Positions 55,374 through 63,990 of a stretch of DNA of 64,000 nt are shown in pieces. The notes beneath the pieces were generated by a model. The model made no database searches. It was not told where the DNA came from and worked only from the letters and a program-made list of their open reading frames with translations. The translations under genes and the position numbers were made by a program. Numbering within the stretch: the stretch's first letter is position 1; each line of letters starts with the position of its first letter. Source of the DNA: Flagellimonas eckloniae (lineage in GTDB: Bacteria; Bacteroidota; Bacteroidia; Flavobacteriales; Flavobacteriaceae); assembly GCF_001413955.1 (NCBI RefSeq), contig NZ_LCTZ01000002.1, positions 2,776,501 through 2,840,500 on the forward strand. Direction: 5' to 3'.

Positions 55374-56081
55374 TTAAAGTTGTTTTTTGACTACCTCAAA
55401 AATCTCGAGAATATCGTCCAAAGGCAATTCAAAATCTTGATACTCCGGAGATTTATTTAGGTTTTGACAATATACCGCATTCTCCTTGCCGTTAAATCCC
55501 GTAATCCATTTACAGATAATCCTATCCCTACAGACCAGAATATAAGGCTTGTTACACATTGTTTTGTTTTCTTTTTCAAGAGCTGTTCTGCCCAATTTTA
55601 AACCCAGCACAATTGCTTTGTTGGGAATGGCCACAATACTACCGTCATCCATGGAGTTTCCGGAAATTTCAAAAGCTCTGTAAGCTTCATCTCCTAAAAA
55701 ATCAACAATAAAACCCGATTGAAATGTACTTTTTCCAAAATCATTTTCCACTAAACTTTCTATGTATTCATTTTGATGCTCCGTTAAGATCAATGGTGCC
55801 ATAACCAAATATTTGCCATGGTCCATAGGGTAAAAAACACTTCCATTTTTGGTAAATGGTTGTCTTCTTATGTAGGTTTCTTGAGCTTCATTGACTTCCT
55901 GCAGATACAATTCCGCAATACTTAAATCAAAATAAGCGGCAATTTTTGTAAGATTTTTAATGGGGATATTGGCATCTTTTTTTTCATAAAGCTGTATGGT
56001 TCTTAAGCTAACACCAATTTCCAAGGCCAAATCTGATTGGCTAAGGTTTTTTTTACGCCTTAATTGCTTTATTGCGTACAT
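55374..56081 (-). CDS. XRE-type HTH repressor with S24-like C-domain
   Basis: 235 residues from ATG at 56081. The XRE HTH (QSDLALEIGVSLRTIQLYEK) spans ~15-50 and a S24/LexA-like domain follows (FEISGNSMDDGSIV with a candidate Ser, and ICKWITGF with a candidate Lys). No clear Ala-Gly or Cys-Gly cleavage site is seen, so self-cleavage is uncertain. The inverted repeat 56095-56113 lies right before this start; starts further upstream would place the repeat in the coding region. Divergent from a small HTH protein gene. Similar regulators occur in phage and chromosomal locations. Confidence 0.85.
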   Translation of the reverse strand: MYAIKQLRRKKNLSQSDLALEIGVSLRTIQLYEKKDANIPIKNLTKIAAYFDLSIAELYLQEVNEAQETYIRRQPFTKNGSVFYPMDHGKYLVMAPLILTEHQNEYIESLVENDFGKSTFQSGFIVDFLGDEAYRAFEISGNSMDDGSIVAIPNKAIVLGLKLGRTALEKENKTMCNKPYILVCRDRIICKWITGFNGKENAVYCQNLNKSPEYQDFELPLDDILEIFEVVKKQL

Positions 56082-56094
56082 ATAATTGCTATAT

Positions 56095-56113
56095 TGTGTA
56101 ATATTATTACGCA
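56095..56113. promoter_or_regulatory. Candidate operator of the XRE/S24 repressor
   Basis: TGTGTAAT-ATT-ATTACGCA: 8-bp arms with one mismatch and a 3-base spacer, 14 bases before the repressor start and 112 before the divergent gene. Confidence 0.45.
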
Positions 56114-56224
56114 TATTAAATTTTGCGCAGCAAAAAATCACATTTCTGTAATTGAATTACAATCAAATATAGAAAATACGATTTGACCCCGATATAATAA
56201 TCAGTAAACTAATAGATAATTGAT

Positions 56225-56545
56225 ATGGGTTCAATCAAACATTTTGATCTTAGAATTAATAGTGACACCATGTTTTTGGAGGAAGATTATGGAAAACCAA
56301 TCAGTGAAAGGCTTTCTATAATTCTTCGTAGAAACGTTTCAAAAAATGACTTTGCCAATATTGCGATACGCAGCAAGGTTAGTTTTTCAACTATTCGAGA
56401 TGTGGTATACAGAAGCAATAGTCTTACCAAAACCAATGCAAAGGCAATTTCATTATTGATTCATGCTGCTTTTGAAAATTCAATTGCTTTTAAGCTTCAA
56501 GCGGAAGGTGATATTCTATTTTTGGACAATCTTTTAAAGGTCTAA
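56225..56545 (+). CDS. Small HTH-like protein divergent from the repressor
   Basis: 106 residues, no signal or membrane segment. Residues ~28-85 (ISERLSIILRRNVSKNDFAN, then SKVSFSTIRDVVYRSNSL and a final helix) have the spacing of a lambda/XRE-like helix-turn-helix bundle. Function unknown. It may be regulated by, or counter, the adjacent repressor. Its end overlaps the convergent GNAT gene by 12 bases. Confidence 0.6.
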   Translation: MGSIKHFDLRINSDTMFLEEDYGKPISERLSIILRRNVSKNDFANIAIRSKVSFSTIRDVVYRSNSLTKTNAKAISLLIHAAFENSIAFKLQAEGDILFLDNLLKV

Positions 56546-57049
56546 TCTTAAAAGCCAATCCGTCTGTTTGTCGTTTCCAATAAAGTAGGGATGGGTCCCA
56601 AATTGTTTAAAGCCACGTTTTTGATAAAATTTGATGGCCCGTATATTCCGCTCCCATACGCCCAACCAAATATACGTTTTAGCTTCTTTTCTAGCCAGTT
56701 CCACAATATTGTCCAGCATCCAACCGCCTATTTGCTTTCCTTGATAGGATTGAACAACATAAATACGCTCTAATTCAAGAGACTCCCCATCATTAACATC
56801 CGTTTGTGCTTCTTTTTCGTTTACTTTAAAATAACCGACCAAAGTTTCTGCATCAAACACAAAATAAAAAGAAGAATTAGGGTTCTTAAGTTCAGACAAT
56901 AACTTCTCTTTGCCAAAGGCAAAATCCATGTAGTCCTTAAAATCATTGGGGTCATTGTCTTTTTCAAAAGCAGCCCCGAAAGTGTCCCTGGATATCTTTG
57001 TCAAAACATCCACATCCAAATTTGTGCACAGACGTAAATTCAACCTCAT
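56534..57049 (-). CDS. GNAT family N-acetyltransferase
   Basis: 171 residues from ATG at 57049. The earlier in-frame TTG at 57097 lies inside a terminator hairpin and is unlikely. GNAT motif A is VVQSYQGKQIGGWML (Q-x-x-G-x-G/A type acetyl-CoA loop) followed by a helix and the motif B ending AIKFYQKRGFKQFGTHPYF. It resembles diamine/PaiA-like acetyltransferases. Substrate unknown. Confidence 0.88.
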   Translation of the reverse strand: MRLNLRLCTNLDVDVLTKISRDTFGAAFEKDNDPNDFKDYMDFAFGKEKLLSELKNPNSSFYFVFDAETLVGYFKVNEKEAQTDVNDGESLELERIYVVQSYQGKQIGGWMLDNIVELARKEAKTYIWLGVWERNIRAIKFYQKRGFKQFGTHPYFIGNDKQTDWLLRLDL

Positions 57050-57080
57050 TAAAAACCATTTTAGGAACTCCAAAGTATTG

Positions 57081-57115
57081 AAAAAAAAAGGAGCCAAACA
57101 AGAATGTTGGCTCCT
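57081..57115 (-). terminator. Rho-independent terminator of the 35-codon gene
   Basis: AGGAGCCAA / TTGGCTCCT stem (57090-57098 with 57107-57115), then nine T on the minus strand at 57089-57081. It follows the small gene stop by 24 bases. Confidence 0.9.
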
Positions 57116-57139
57116 AAAGTTTTTTGTTGTTCTACCGGA

Positions 57140-57247
57140 TTAAAGCATAAAAAGCTTTTTTATCAATAAAATAAATCCAGTGAAAAAATCATTTCTGTAC
57201 ACTTGGATGTTGTCATCCACAGAAGTTTGGTTTAATTTGGGTGCCAT
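57140..57247 (-). CDS. 35-residue peptide gene
   Basis: ATG at 57247 to TAA at 57140. The peptide starts MAPKLNQTSVDDN, continues with IQVYRNDFF and ends with a hydrophobic, basic tail FILLIKKLFML. It is polar at the N-terminus and amphipathic or membrane-seeking at the C-terminus. Upstream is a TATATTTG -7 box (57296-57303), downstream a strong terminator; no longer frame fits the transcript. No clear Shine-Dalgarno, which is common in Bacteroidota. Function unknown; it could be a small membrane peptide or the coding part of a small RNA. Confidence 0.6.
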   Translation of the reverse strand: MAPKLNQTSVDDNIQVYRNDFFTGFILLIKKLFML

Positions 57248-57295
57248 GGTGTTGTTTTTTTATGGTGATAATTTGGGTAAAAAAATCGATTAAAG

Positions 57296-57303
57296 CAAAT
57301 ATA
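57296..57303 (-). promoter_or_regulatory. -7 element of the 35-codon gene
   Basis: Minus-strand TATATTTG, exact match to TAnnTTTG, 48 bases before the ATG. A TTG lies 15 bases further upstream, shorter than the usual 19-20. Confidence 0.45.
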
Positions 57304-57379
57304 TGATCGATGAATTACCAAATAAAGAAAATGTTGTGTAATAACCTGAATTTGTTGTAAACAAACCGATTAGTATTTA

Positions 57380-58033
57380 TCAGATTTTCATTTCCGGAAT
57401 TTGACCCTCCACAACCAATCTTCCTTCTGTAGCCTTGACAACATCATCAACAGAAATTCCAGGGGCTCTTTCCAGCAATTTGAAACCTTCGGGAACAACT
57501 TCCAAAACGGCAAGGTTTGTTACTATTTTTTTTACACAGCCTACCCCTGTAAGCGGCAAGCTACACTTTTTTAATAGTTTGGATTTTCCTGCCTTGTTGG
57601 TATGCATCATAGCGACGATAATATTCTCTGCAGATGCCACAAGGTCCATTGCCCCACCCATACCTTTGACCATTTTCCCAGGAATTTTCCAGTTAGCTAT
57701 ATCTCCATTTTCCGCTACTTCCATTGCTCCCAAAATGGTTAGGTCTACATGTTTTCCCCTGATCATTGCAAAACTCAAGGCAGAATCAAAAAACGATGCC
57801 CCAGGGAGCGTCGTTATGGTTTGCTTTCCAGCATTTATAACATCGGCATCCTCTTCACCTTCAAAAGGAAAAGGGCCCATTCCCAAAACCCCATTCTCAC
57901 TTTGAAATTCAACGCTTATATCATCACGAACAAAATTGGCCACCAAAGTTGGAATTCCGATTCCAAGGTTCACATAGTAACCGTCTTTGACCTCTTTGGC
58001 AATTCGTTTAGCTATTCCATTTTTATTTAACAT
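57380..58033 (-). CDS. scoB: 3-oxoacid CoA-transferase subunit B
   Basis: 217 residues. Catalytic Glu46 in EFQSENGVLGMGPFP; VNLGIGIPTLVANF and GGAMDLVA motifs. With subunit A it transfers CoA from succinyl-CoA to acetoacetate or a related 3-oxoacid in ketone-body or fatty-acid metabolism. Two bases after scoA. Confidence 0.95.
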   Translation of the reverse strand: MLNKNGIAKRIAKEVKDGYYVNLGIGIPTLVANFVRDDISVEFQSENGVLGMGPFPFEGEEDADVINAGKQTITTLPGASFFDSALSFAMIRGKHVDLTILGAMEVAENGDIANWKIPGKMVKGMGGAMDLVASAENIIVAMMHTNKAGKSKLLKKCSLPLTGVGCVKKIVTNLAVLEVVPEGFKLLERAPGISVDDVVKATEGRLVVEGQIPEMKI

Positions 58034-58035
58034 AT

Positions 58036-58737
58036 CTACCCTTTTTGCCTAACGGTTCTTTGTTCAATTCGTTTTTCATAATTGTCTCCTTGAAAAATAC
58101 GCTGTACAAATATTCCAGGTACATGAATTTCATTGGGCTCCAAACTTCCGGCTGGCAATAGTTCTTCTACTTCAGCCACTGTGATTTTTGCAGCTCCACA
58201 CATACTGGGATTAAAATTGCGTGCTGTGCCCTTAAATATTAAGTTGCCCGCTTCATCTCCCTTCCAAGCTTTCACAAATGCAAAGTCGGCTTTATAAGCT
58301 GGTTCCAAAACATACATCTTTCCATCAAACTCACGGGTTTCCTTCCCTTCCGCTACTTCTGTTCCATATCCTGCTGGAGTATAGAATGCCGGAAAACCGG
58401 CTTGGGCTGCTCTGCATTTTTCTGCTAATGTACCTTGAGGAGTTAGTTCAACTTCTAACTCTCCGCTCAGCATTTGGCGTTCAAATTCATCGTTTTCACC
58501 AACATAGGATGAAATCATTTTTTTGATCTGATGCTGTTGTAAAAGCAATCCCAGACCAAAATCATCTACCCCAGCATTATTGGAAATACATGTAATGTCC
58601 TTAACTCCTAATCTGAACAACTCCCCTATTGCATTTTCTGGGATTCCACACAACCCAAATCCCCCTAGCATAAAGGTCATCCCATCCGAAACACCAGCTA
58701 ATGCTTTTTTTACATCTGGAACTGTCTTTTTAATCAT
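58036..58737 (-). CDS. scoA: 3-oxoacid CoA-transferase subunit A
   Basis: 233 residues. [19 protein letters not shown] and [14 protein letters not shown] are the ScoA/AtoD signatures; [20 protein letters not shown] and a C-terminal [18 protein letters not shown] are typical. First gene of scoAB; no co-located beta-oxidation genes are visible. Confidence 0.95.
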   Translation of the reverse strand: MIKKTVPDVKKALAGVSDGMTFMLGGFGLCGIPENAIGELFRLGVKDITCISNNAGVDDFGLGLLLQQHQIKKMISSYVGENDEFERQMLSGELEVELTPQGTLAEKCRAAQAGFPAFYTPAGYGTEVAEGKETREFDGKMYVLEPAYKADFAFVKAWKGDEAGNLIFKGTARNFNPSMCGAAKITVAEVEELLPAGSLEPNEIHVPGIFVQRIFQGDNYEKRIEQRTVRQKG

Positions 58738-58784
58738 CTATTCTTTATTTTCTGATTGCTTGAAATTACGATTTAAATAAAAAA

Positions 58785-58812
58785 GCCCCAAGCTAAAGAT
58801 ATAGCTTGGGGC
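58785..58812 (-). terminator. Rho-independent terminator of the ricT-gldH-PBP1A operon
   Basis: GCCCCAAGCTA / TAGCTTGGGGC 11-bp stem, with TTTTTT following on the minus strand, 21 bases after the PBP1A stop. Confidence 0.92.
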
Positions 58813-58833
58813 AAAATTTTCTGAACTAAACGA

Positions 58834-61164
58834 TTAGAATCCTACATCTTCCATATCGTCTTCTGTATCCAAATCATCTTGAAGGTCTTGCAGTATTTTT
58901 GTGCAATCTACATTAATGGACAAATCCTCTGGCTCTTCAAAAGCGTCTTTGGAAACACCCAGTTCTTCATTCTCATAATTTTTCTTCATGTACAAGCCCC
59001 AAATAGGCAATGCCATAGAAGCGCCTTGACCATAAAGAATACTTTTAAAATGGACAGCTCGATTTTCACCACCTACCCAGACTCCTGTAACCAAATTAGG
59101 CACCATTCCCATAAACCAACCATCACTTTGATTTTGAGTTGTTCCTGTTTTACCTGCAATTGGGTTGGTCAATTCATACGGATACCCTGTTATTATATCT
59201 TTATAAACTGATTGATTTTTTGCAAAAGTGTGTCTCAACCTAGTGCCCGAACCTCCTTGGGTCACCCCTTCCATAAGGTTCACCATAGCATAGGCTACAT
59301 CTTTACTTAAAACGTCCTTTGTCTCCGGCACGTATTCATAAAGTACTGTGCCATTTTTATCTTCAATTCGGGTTACCATGACAGGCTTTACATAAACCCC
59401 CTGATTGGCATAGGTTCCAAACGCTCCTACCATTTCATAAACATTAACCTCTGGAACTCCCAAGGCTATTGCAGGCACTTCCAAAATTTCTCGTGTTATG
59501 CCCATATTTTTGGCAATGTTTACAACTGATCCAGGACCAACTTTGTCTATTAATTGCGCGGTAACCGTATTTACAGAATTGGCCAATGCATTTTTAAGGG
59601 TTAAATTTTTCCCAGAATATTTGCCATCAGAGTTTTTGGGACACCATGCTTCCATATTCCCATGCTTTAAGGGTTCAATGCAATATTGATTGTCTGGTAG
59701 TGAATCGCAAGGGGAATAACGCAATTGATCAATAGCAGCGGCATAAACAAAGGGTTTGAATGTAGACCCTGCTTGTCTTGTTCCTTGAAATACCTGATCG
59801 TATTGAAAATGTTTATAGTCAACACCGCCTACCCATGCTTTTACGTGTCCAGTCTGAGGTTCCATAGACATCATGGCCGTTCTTAAAAAGGTTTTATAGT
59901 ATCTAATGGAATCCATTGGAGTCATAATGGTATCCTTGTCAAAGGAATCACTATTCCAATCAAATACCGTCATCCCTTTTTTCTGATGGAAAATCTCTTC
60001 TATTTCCTTTTCAGATTTTCCCATTCTACTGAGATTACGCCACATTTCAGATTGTTTCATAGCGCGACGCATAATAGTATCTATAGCTCCTTTAGTCAAA
60101 TCCAAAAATGGGGCAGTTGGGTTGCGCTTTGGGGTGTTTTGGTGGAAAAACTCAGCTTGTAAATTTTTCATGTGTTCCCGTACAGCTTCTTCAGCATTTT
60201 TCTGCATCCTGGAATCAACTGTCGTATATACTTTTAACCCGTCCAAGTAAATGTTATACTTTTCACCATCAGGTTTAGGGTTGTCTTTAGCCCATCCATT
60301 TAACCAGCGTTGCATATACATACGAAAATAGGTGGCCAGACCCTCATTATGCAATTCCGGGCTATAATTTAAGTTTAATTCCAATGCTTGGAGTGAATCT
60401 TTTTGCTTTTCGGAAATGTACTCATATTTGGCCATCTGAGATAAAACCACATTTCTTCTATTCCTTGTGCCCACAGGGTTTCTATGTGGTCTTGGGTTAT
60501 AGAAAGAGGAGTTTTTGAACATCCCAACCAGCATGGCTGCTTCTTCTGTTCTTAACTCCATGGGCTCTTTTCCAAAATAAACTCTTGCAGCTGAACGAAT
60601 ACCATCGGCATTATTGCCAAAATCATAGATGTTGAAATACATGGCTATGATTTCTTCTTTGGTATAATTGCGCTCCAAACGGGTCGCAATAACCCACTCT
60701 TTGACTTTTTGAAGATACCTTCTCCAATCTTGTGCTTTTCTTCCAACAAACAATTGTCTTGCCAATTGCTGTGAAATGGTACTGGCTCCACCTTTGGTGC
60801 CAAGAAATGCAAAAGCTCTAAGAGTTCCTCTGGCATCTATTCCAGCGTGATTATAATAACGTGCATCTTCAGTTGCAATTAAGGCGTTAACCAAATTCTC
60901 AGGAAGATTCTTATAATCCAACCAGGTACGATTATCATCTAAAAAATATTTCCCTAAAGTTTCTCCGTCTGAAGAAATAAGTTCTGTGGCCAAATTAGTT
61001 TGGGGGTTTTCTAAATGCTCAAATGTTGGCATTTCACCAAATGCCCCCCAAGCCGCCAAAAGAAAAATCAATATAGCGAAGAGAATGCCCGACCCAAATA
61101 GAATCCAAAACCATTTAATATATGTGAAGAAGCCTTTTTGCTTTTTTTGTTTAGCCTTTGCCAT
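58834..61164 (-). CDS. Bifunctional penicillin-binding protein 1A
   Basis: 776 residues. Signal-anchor helix ~18-42; glycosyltransferase GT51 with EDARYYNHAGID and RTEEAAMLVGMFKN; transpeptidase with SxxK GSTFKPFVYA (~453), SxN in ANSVNTVTAQL, and KTGTTQNQSDGWFMG. Synthesises and cross-links peptidoglycan in the periplasm. The C-terminus is acidic (DLSINVDCTKILQDLQDDLD). It follows gldH by 2 bases. Confidence 0.96.
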   Translation of the reverse strand: MAKAKQKKQKGFFTYIKWFWILFGSGILFAILIFLLAAWGAFGEMPTFEHLENPQTNLATELISSDGETLGKYFLDDNRTWLDYKNLPENLVNALIATEDARYYNHAGIDARGTLRAFAFLGTKGGASTISQQLARQLFVGRKAQDWRRYLQKVKEWVIATRLERNYTKEEIIAMYFNIYDFGNNADGIRSAARVYFGKEPMELRTEEAAMLVGMFKNSSFYNPRPHRNPVGTRNRRNVVLSQMAKYEYISEKQKDSLQALELNLNYSPELHNEGLATYFRMYMQRWLNGWAKDNPKPDGEKYNIYLDGLKVYTTVDSRMQKNAEEAVREHMKNLQAEFFHQNTPKRNPTAPFLDLTKGAIDTIMRRAMKQSEMWRNLSRMGKSEKEIEEIFHQKKGMTVFDWNSDSFDKDTIMTPMDSIRYYKTFLRTAMMSMEPQTGHVKAWVGGVDYKHFQYDQVFQGTRQAGSTFKPFVYAAAIDQLRYSPCDSLPDNQYCIEPLKHGNMEAWCPKNSDGKYSGKNLTLKNALANSVNTVTAQLIDKVGPGSVVNIAKNMGITREILEVPAIALGVPEVNVYEMVGAFGTYANQGVYVKPVMVTRIEDKNGTVLYEYVPETKDVLSKDVAYAMVNLMEGVTQGGSGTRLRHTFAKNQSVYKDIITGYPYELTNPIAGKTGTTQNQSDGWFMGMVPNLVTGVWVGGENRAVHFKSILYGQGASMALPIWGLYMKKNYENEELGVSKDAFEEPEDLSINVDCTKILQDLQDDLDTEDDMEDVGF

Positions 61165-61166
61165 TG

Positions 61167-61655
61167 TTATTGGGTGCTTTTTTCAATTTCCAAACCTACA
61201 TCGGTAATGCCTTCAAGGGTATGGATACCATCCACATCCCCATTTTTGCGCATTGCGTGTGCAATACTCACTTTATATACGCCAGAATCAGGAAAAACGA
61301 TTTTTTCATGGAACCAAAGTTTATTTTCCTTGATGCTCCCCAAACCTTGGCCCAGCCATTCCCCCGATGGTTCTGACATTTTATATTCTAATGTATCCTT
61401 TATGGTTTCTCCATTGGGATATTCCAATTCAGCAATTAAAAATAAATTGCTGAACGGGAATGTATTATCGTTTCTAATATTAATGAACATGTTATAGGGT
61501 TCAATAGAATCTAGTTCTGAAAATTGAAAATGTACAGTTTCATCTAAATTCCATTTACCATTTGCCATAGGTTCATAATCCGAAAAAACTAGATTGCTGT
61601 TACATGAAACTAAACATATTGCTAAAACTAGGACTGTGAAGAAATTATTGTGCAT
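61167..61655 (-). CDS. gldH: Gliding motility lipoprotein GldH
   Basis: 162 residues from ATG at 61655; lipobox LVSC (Cys18) followed by NSNLVF. The sequence DYEPMANGKWNLDETVHFQF, MFINIRNDNTFPFSNLFLIA and GEWLGQGLGSIKEN matches GldH, required for gliding and chitin use in Flavobacterium johnsoniae. Earlier in-frame starts fall inside ricT. It overlaps ricT by 11 bases and precedes PBP1A by 2, a common Flavobacteriia order. Confidence 0.95.
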   Translation of the reverse strand: MHNNFFTVLVLAICLVSCNSNLVFSDYEPMANGKWNLDETVHFQFSELDSIEPYNMFINIRNDNTFPFSNLFLIAELEYPNGETIKDTLEYKMSEPSGEWLGQGLGSIKENKLWFHEKIVFPDSGVYKVSIAHAMRKNGDVDGIHTLEGITDVGLEIEKSTQ

Positions 61656-62805
61656 TACGGGAAGCTTTCGGTTTGTTTTTTCTTCGCTTTTTGTTGTTTC
61701 TCTTGTTTTTTCTGGGTTTATCAAAACGAGTAAGGCTGTCCTGGCCTACAACATTTTCAAAAACCAACTTCTCTTCGTTTACATTATCTTGTGCGTATTC
61801 TTCTAGACTGGCTATTTTTTCATTTTTCTTATTCATTTCAAGAATTTCCGTTACATGCTCTTTATGCAACGCATGCCATGTAGCCGGGTCATCCCGGTAT
61901 GAAAACCAGAGTGTTTCTTTGAAAATATCTGCTTTTTGACAAAAGGCTATGCCTTTTTCGGTCATTAGCTTGCTGTCTTGTGACGGAAAATCCTTCAATG
62001 CTTCCAGGTACATATCCAGCTCATAATTGAGGCAACATTTGAGCTTTCCGCACTGACCTGCCAACTTTTGGGGGTTCAATGCCAATTGCTGGTATCTGGC
62101 TGAAGCTGTACTTACCGATCTAAAATCGGTCAGCCAAGTTGAGCAACAAAGTTCTCGCCCACATGAGCCAATTCCTCCCAAACGCTGTGCTTCTTGTCTG
62201 TAACCTATTTGGCGCATTTCAATTCGGATACTAAAAGCTTTGGCCATATCCTTTATCAATTGCCTAAAATCTACCCGGTCTTCTGCTGTGTAATAGAATG
62301 TGGCTTTTGAACCATCTCCTTGAAATTCAACATCGCTAAGCTTCATTTGAAGTTTTAATGAAATAGCAATTTCCCTAGATCTTTTCTGAATTTCGGGTTC
62401 TTTATCTCTACATTTTTGCCAAATGTCAATATCCCGTTGTGAAGCTTTTCTGTAGATTTTGAGTACCGACTCATCGTCAAATGCAACTTTCTTTTTCTTC
62501 ATTTGCACTTTTACCAACTCCCCTGTAAGGGTGACTATGCCGATATCATGGCCAGATTTGGCCTGTGTGGCCACAACATCACCAATGGCCAATGGAAGAT
62601 TCTCCGTATTCCTAAAAAAACCTTTTCTACTATTCTTGAAACGTACCTCAACACAATCAAAAGGTTTTTGACCGTTGGGTAGCGACATATTGGAAAGCCA
62701 ATCAAAAACGGTTAGCTTGTTACAACCATCTGTGCCGCAAGTACCATTGTTCTTGCAACCACGCGGTTGTCCATCCTTGCCGGTTGAACAACTGCTACAT
62801 CCCAT
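61645..62805 (-). CDS. ricT: PSP1-domain protein RicT (YaaT family)
   Basis: 386 residues. Cys-rich N-terminus (MGCSSCSTGKDGQPRGC, CGTDGC), PSP1 domain with VEVRFKNSRKGFF and YYTAEDRVDFRQL, and the conserved cluster SCGRELCCSTWL and CGKLKCCLNYE, likely Fe-S ligands. In Bacillus the RicT/A/F complex carries [4Fe-4S] clusters and affects RNA maturation. The C-terminus is strongly basic (KNKRNNKKRRKNKPK), which suggests RNA binding. First gene of the ricT-gldH-PBP1A operon. Confidence 0.93.
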   Translation of the reverse strand: MGCSSCSTGKDGQPRGCKNNGTCGTDGCNKLTVFDWLSNMSLPNGQKPFDCVEVRFKNSRKGFFRNTENLPLAIGDVVATQAKSGHDIGIVTLTGELVKVQMKKKKVAFDDESVLKIYRKASQRDIDIWQKCRDKEPEIQKRSREIAISLKLQMKLSDVEFQGDGSKATFYYTAEDRVDFRQLIKDMAKAFSIRIEMRQIGYRQEAQRLGGIGSCGRELCCSTWLTDFRSVSTASARYQQLALNPQKLAGQCGKLKCCLNYELDMYLEALKDFPSQDSKLMTEKGIAFCQKADIFKETLWFSYRDDPATWHALHKEHVTEILEMNKKNEKIASLEEYAQDNVNEEKLVFENVVGQDSLTRFDKPRKNKRNNKKRRKNKPKASRNAQ

Positions 62806-62905
62806 ATTTTGTATCTTGATTTAAAGAAATGACCAGCATTTCCTTAAAAAGGGTTCATAAATAACTAATTGTAAATATAGCACAAATTGTTGCAGAAGTG
62901 AAATG

Positions 62906-63937
62906 CTACTTTTTGTACTTTAATACTTCGGAACGTCCCTTTTTAAAAATTTTATTGCTAGCGTGTATGCCTTTTCTCAGTCGTTTCTGTTCCTCGAACG
63001 GCAATTCATGGGTTTCCTTGCAATCCAATGAACAACAATCGTTCATAGCTTCTGCACATTCCTGGCACTGAATAAAAAGAAGATGGCATGCCTCGTTTGC
63101 ACAATTGACATGGGTATCGCATGGGTTTCCGCATTGGTGACACTTGGAAATAACATCTTCGGATATTCTTTCCCCCCTTCTATGATCAAACACAAAGTTC
63201 TTTCCTAAGAATTTATTCTCCAGATCTTTAGCTTTTACTTGTCGCGCGTATTCGATAATCCCGCCTTCTAACTGATACACATTTTTGAACCCTTTATGCT
63301 TGTAATAGGCACTTGCCTTTTCACATCGAATTCCACCGGTACAGTACATGACCAGTTTTTTGTCTTCTTTATGTTCTGAAAGGTCCTTTTCTATGATATC
63401 CAATGAATCCCTAAATGTATCCACATCCGGGGTTATGGCATTTTTAAAATGACCTATTTCGCTTTCATAATGGTTTCGCATGTCCACCAGAACAGTATCC
63501 GGATCTTCAATAAGTTCATTGAATTTTTCCGCTCCAACGTGCACGCCTTTATTGGTAACATCAAAAGTGTCATCATTCAATCCATCCGCAACGATTTTCT
63601 CACGAACCTTGACTTTTAGCTTCAAAAAAGACTTGTTGTCTTGTTCAATGGCGATGTTGAGCCGCACATTTTCCAAAAACGAAACACTGTCCAAATGTGC
63701 TTTGAATACTTCAAAATTCTCTGCAGGAACGGAGAGTTGGGCATTTACTCCTTCATTTGCCACATAAATTCTTCCAAGCACATCCAATTCATCCCAATGG
63801 ATAAATAAGTGGTTTCTAAAAATTTCAGGATTTGCTATGTGCGCATATTTGTAGAAAGAGATAGTAAGTCGGTCTTTCCCGGCTTCTTCAATAAGTTTCT
63901 CCCTTTCCTTTGCACTTAATGTATTGTACAGTTGCAT
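62906..63937 (-). CDS. trhO: tRNA uridine(34) hydroxylase (rhodanese-like)
   Basis: 343 residues. N-terminal UPF0176 domain (FYKYAHIANPE; HIHWDELD-like LFIHWDELDVLGRIYVANEG), rhodanese domain with active Cys in MYCTGGIRCEKASAYY, and a Cys-rich C-terminal extension (CHQCGNPCDTHVNCANEACH; CQECAEAMNDCCSLDC). Makes 5-hydroxyuridine at position 34 of some tRNAs. Complete. A TACCTTTG box lies 46 bases upstream. Confidence 0.95.
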   Translation of the reverse strand: MQLYNTLSAKEREKLIEEAGKDRLTISFYKYAHIANPEIFRNHLFIHWDELDVLGRIYVANEGVNAQLSVPAENFEVFKAHLDSVSFLENVRLNIAIEQDNKSFLKLKVKVREKIVADGLNDDTFDVTNKGVHVGAEKFNELIEDPDTVLVDMRNHYESEIGHFKNAITPDVDTFRDSLDIIEKDLSEHKEDKKLVMYCTGGIRCEKASAYYKHKGFKNVYQLEGGIIEYARQVKAKDLENKFLGKNFVFDHRRGERISEDVISKCHQCGNPCDTHVNCANEACHLLFIQCQECAEAMNDCCSLDCKETHELPFEEQKRLRKGIHASNKIFKKGRSEVLKYKK

Positions 63938-63982
63938 ACTATACCAATTGTTTAAGTTTAAGAAATGTTGTTATACTAGCTG

Positions 63983-63990
63983 CAAAGGTA
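63983..63990 (-). promoter_or_regulatory. -7 element of trhO
   Basis: Minus-strand TACCTTTG, exact TAnnTTTG match, 45 bases before the start codon. The -33 region lies at the window edge. Confidence 0.45.

Noticed and set aside
55374..57303. Prophage remnant around the XRE/S24 repressor
   Set aside because: No integrase, terminase, capsid or tail gene is present; the flanks are metabolic genes.
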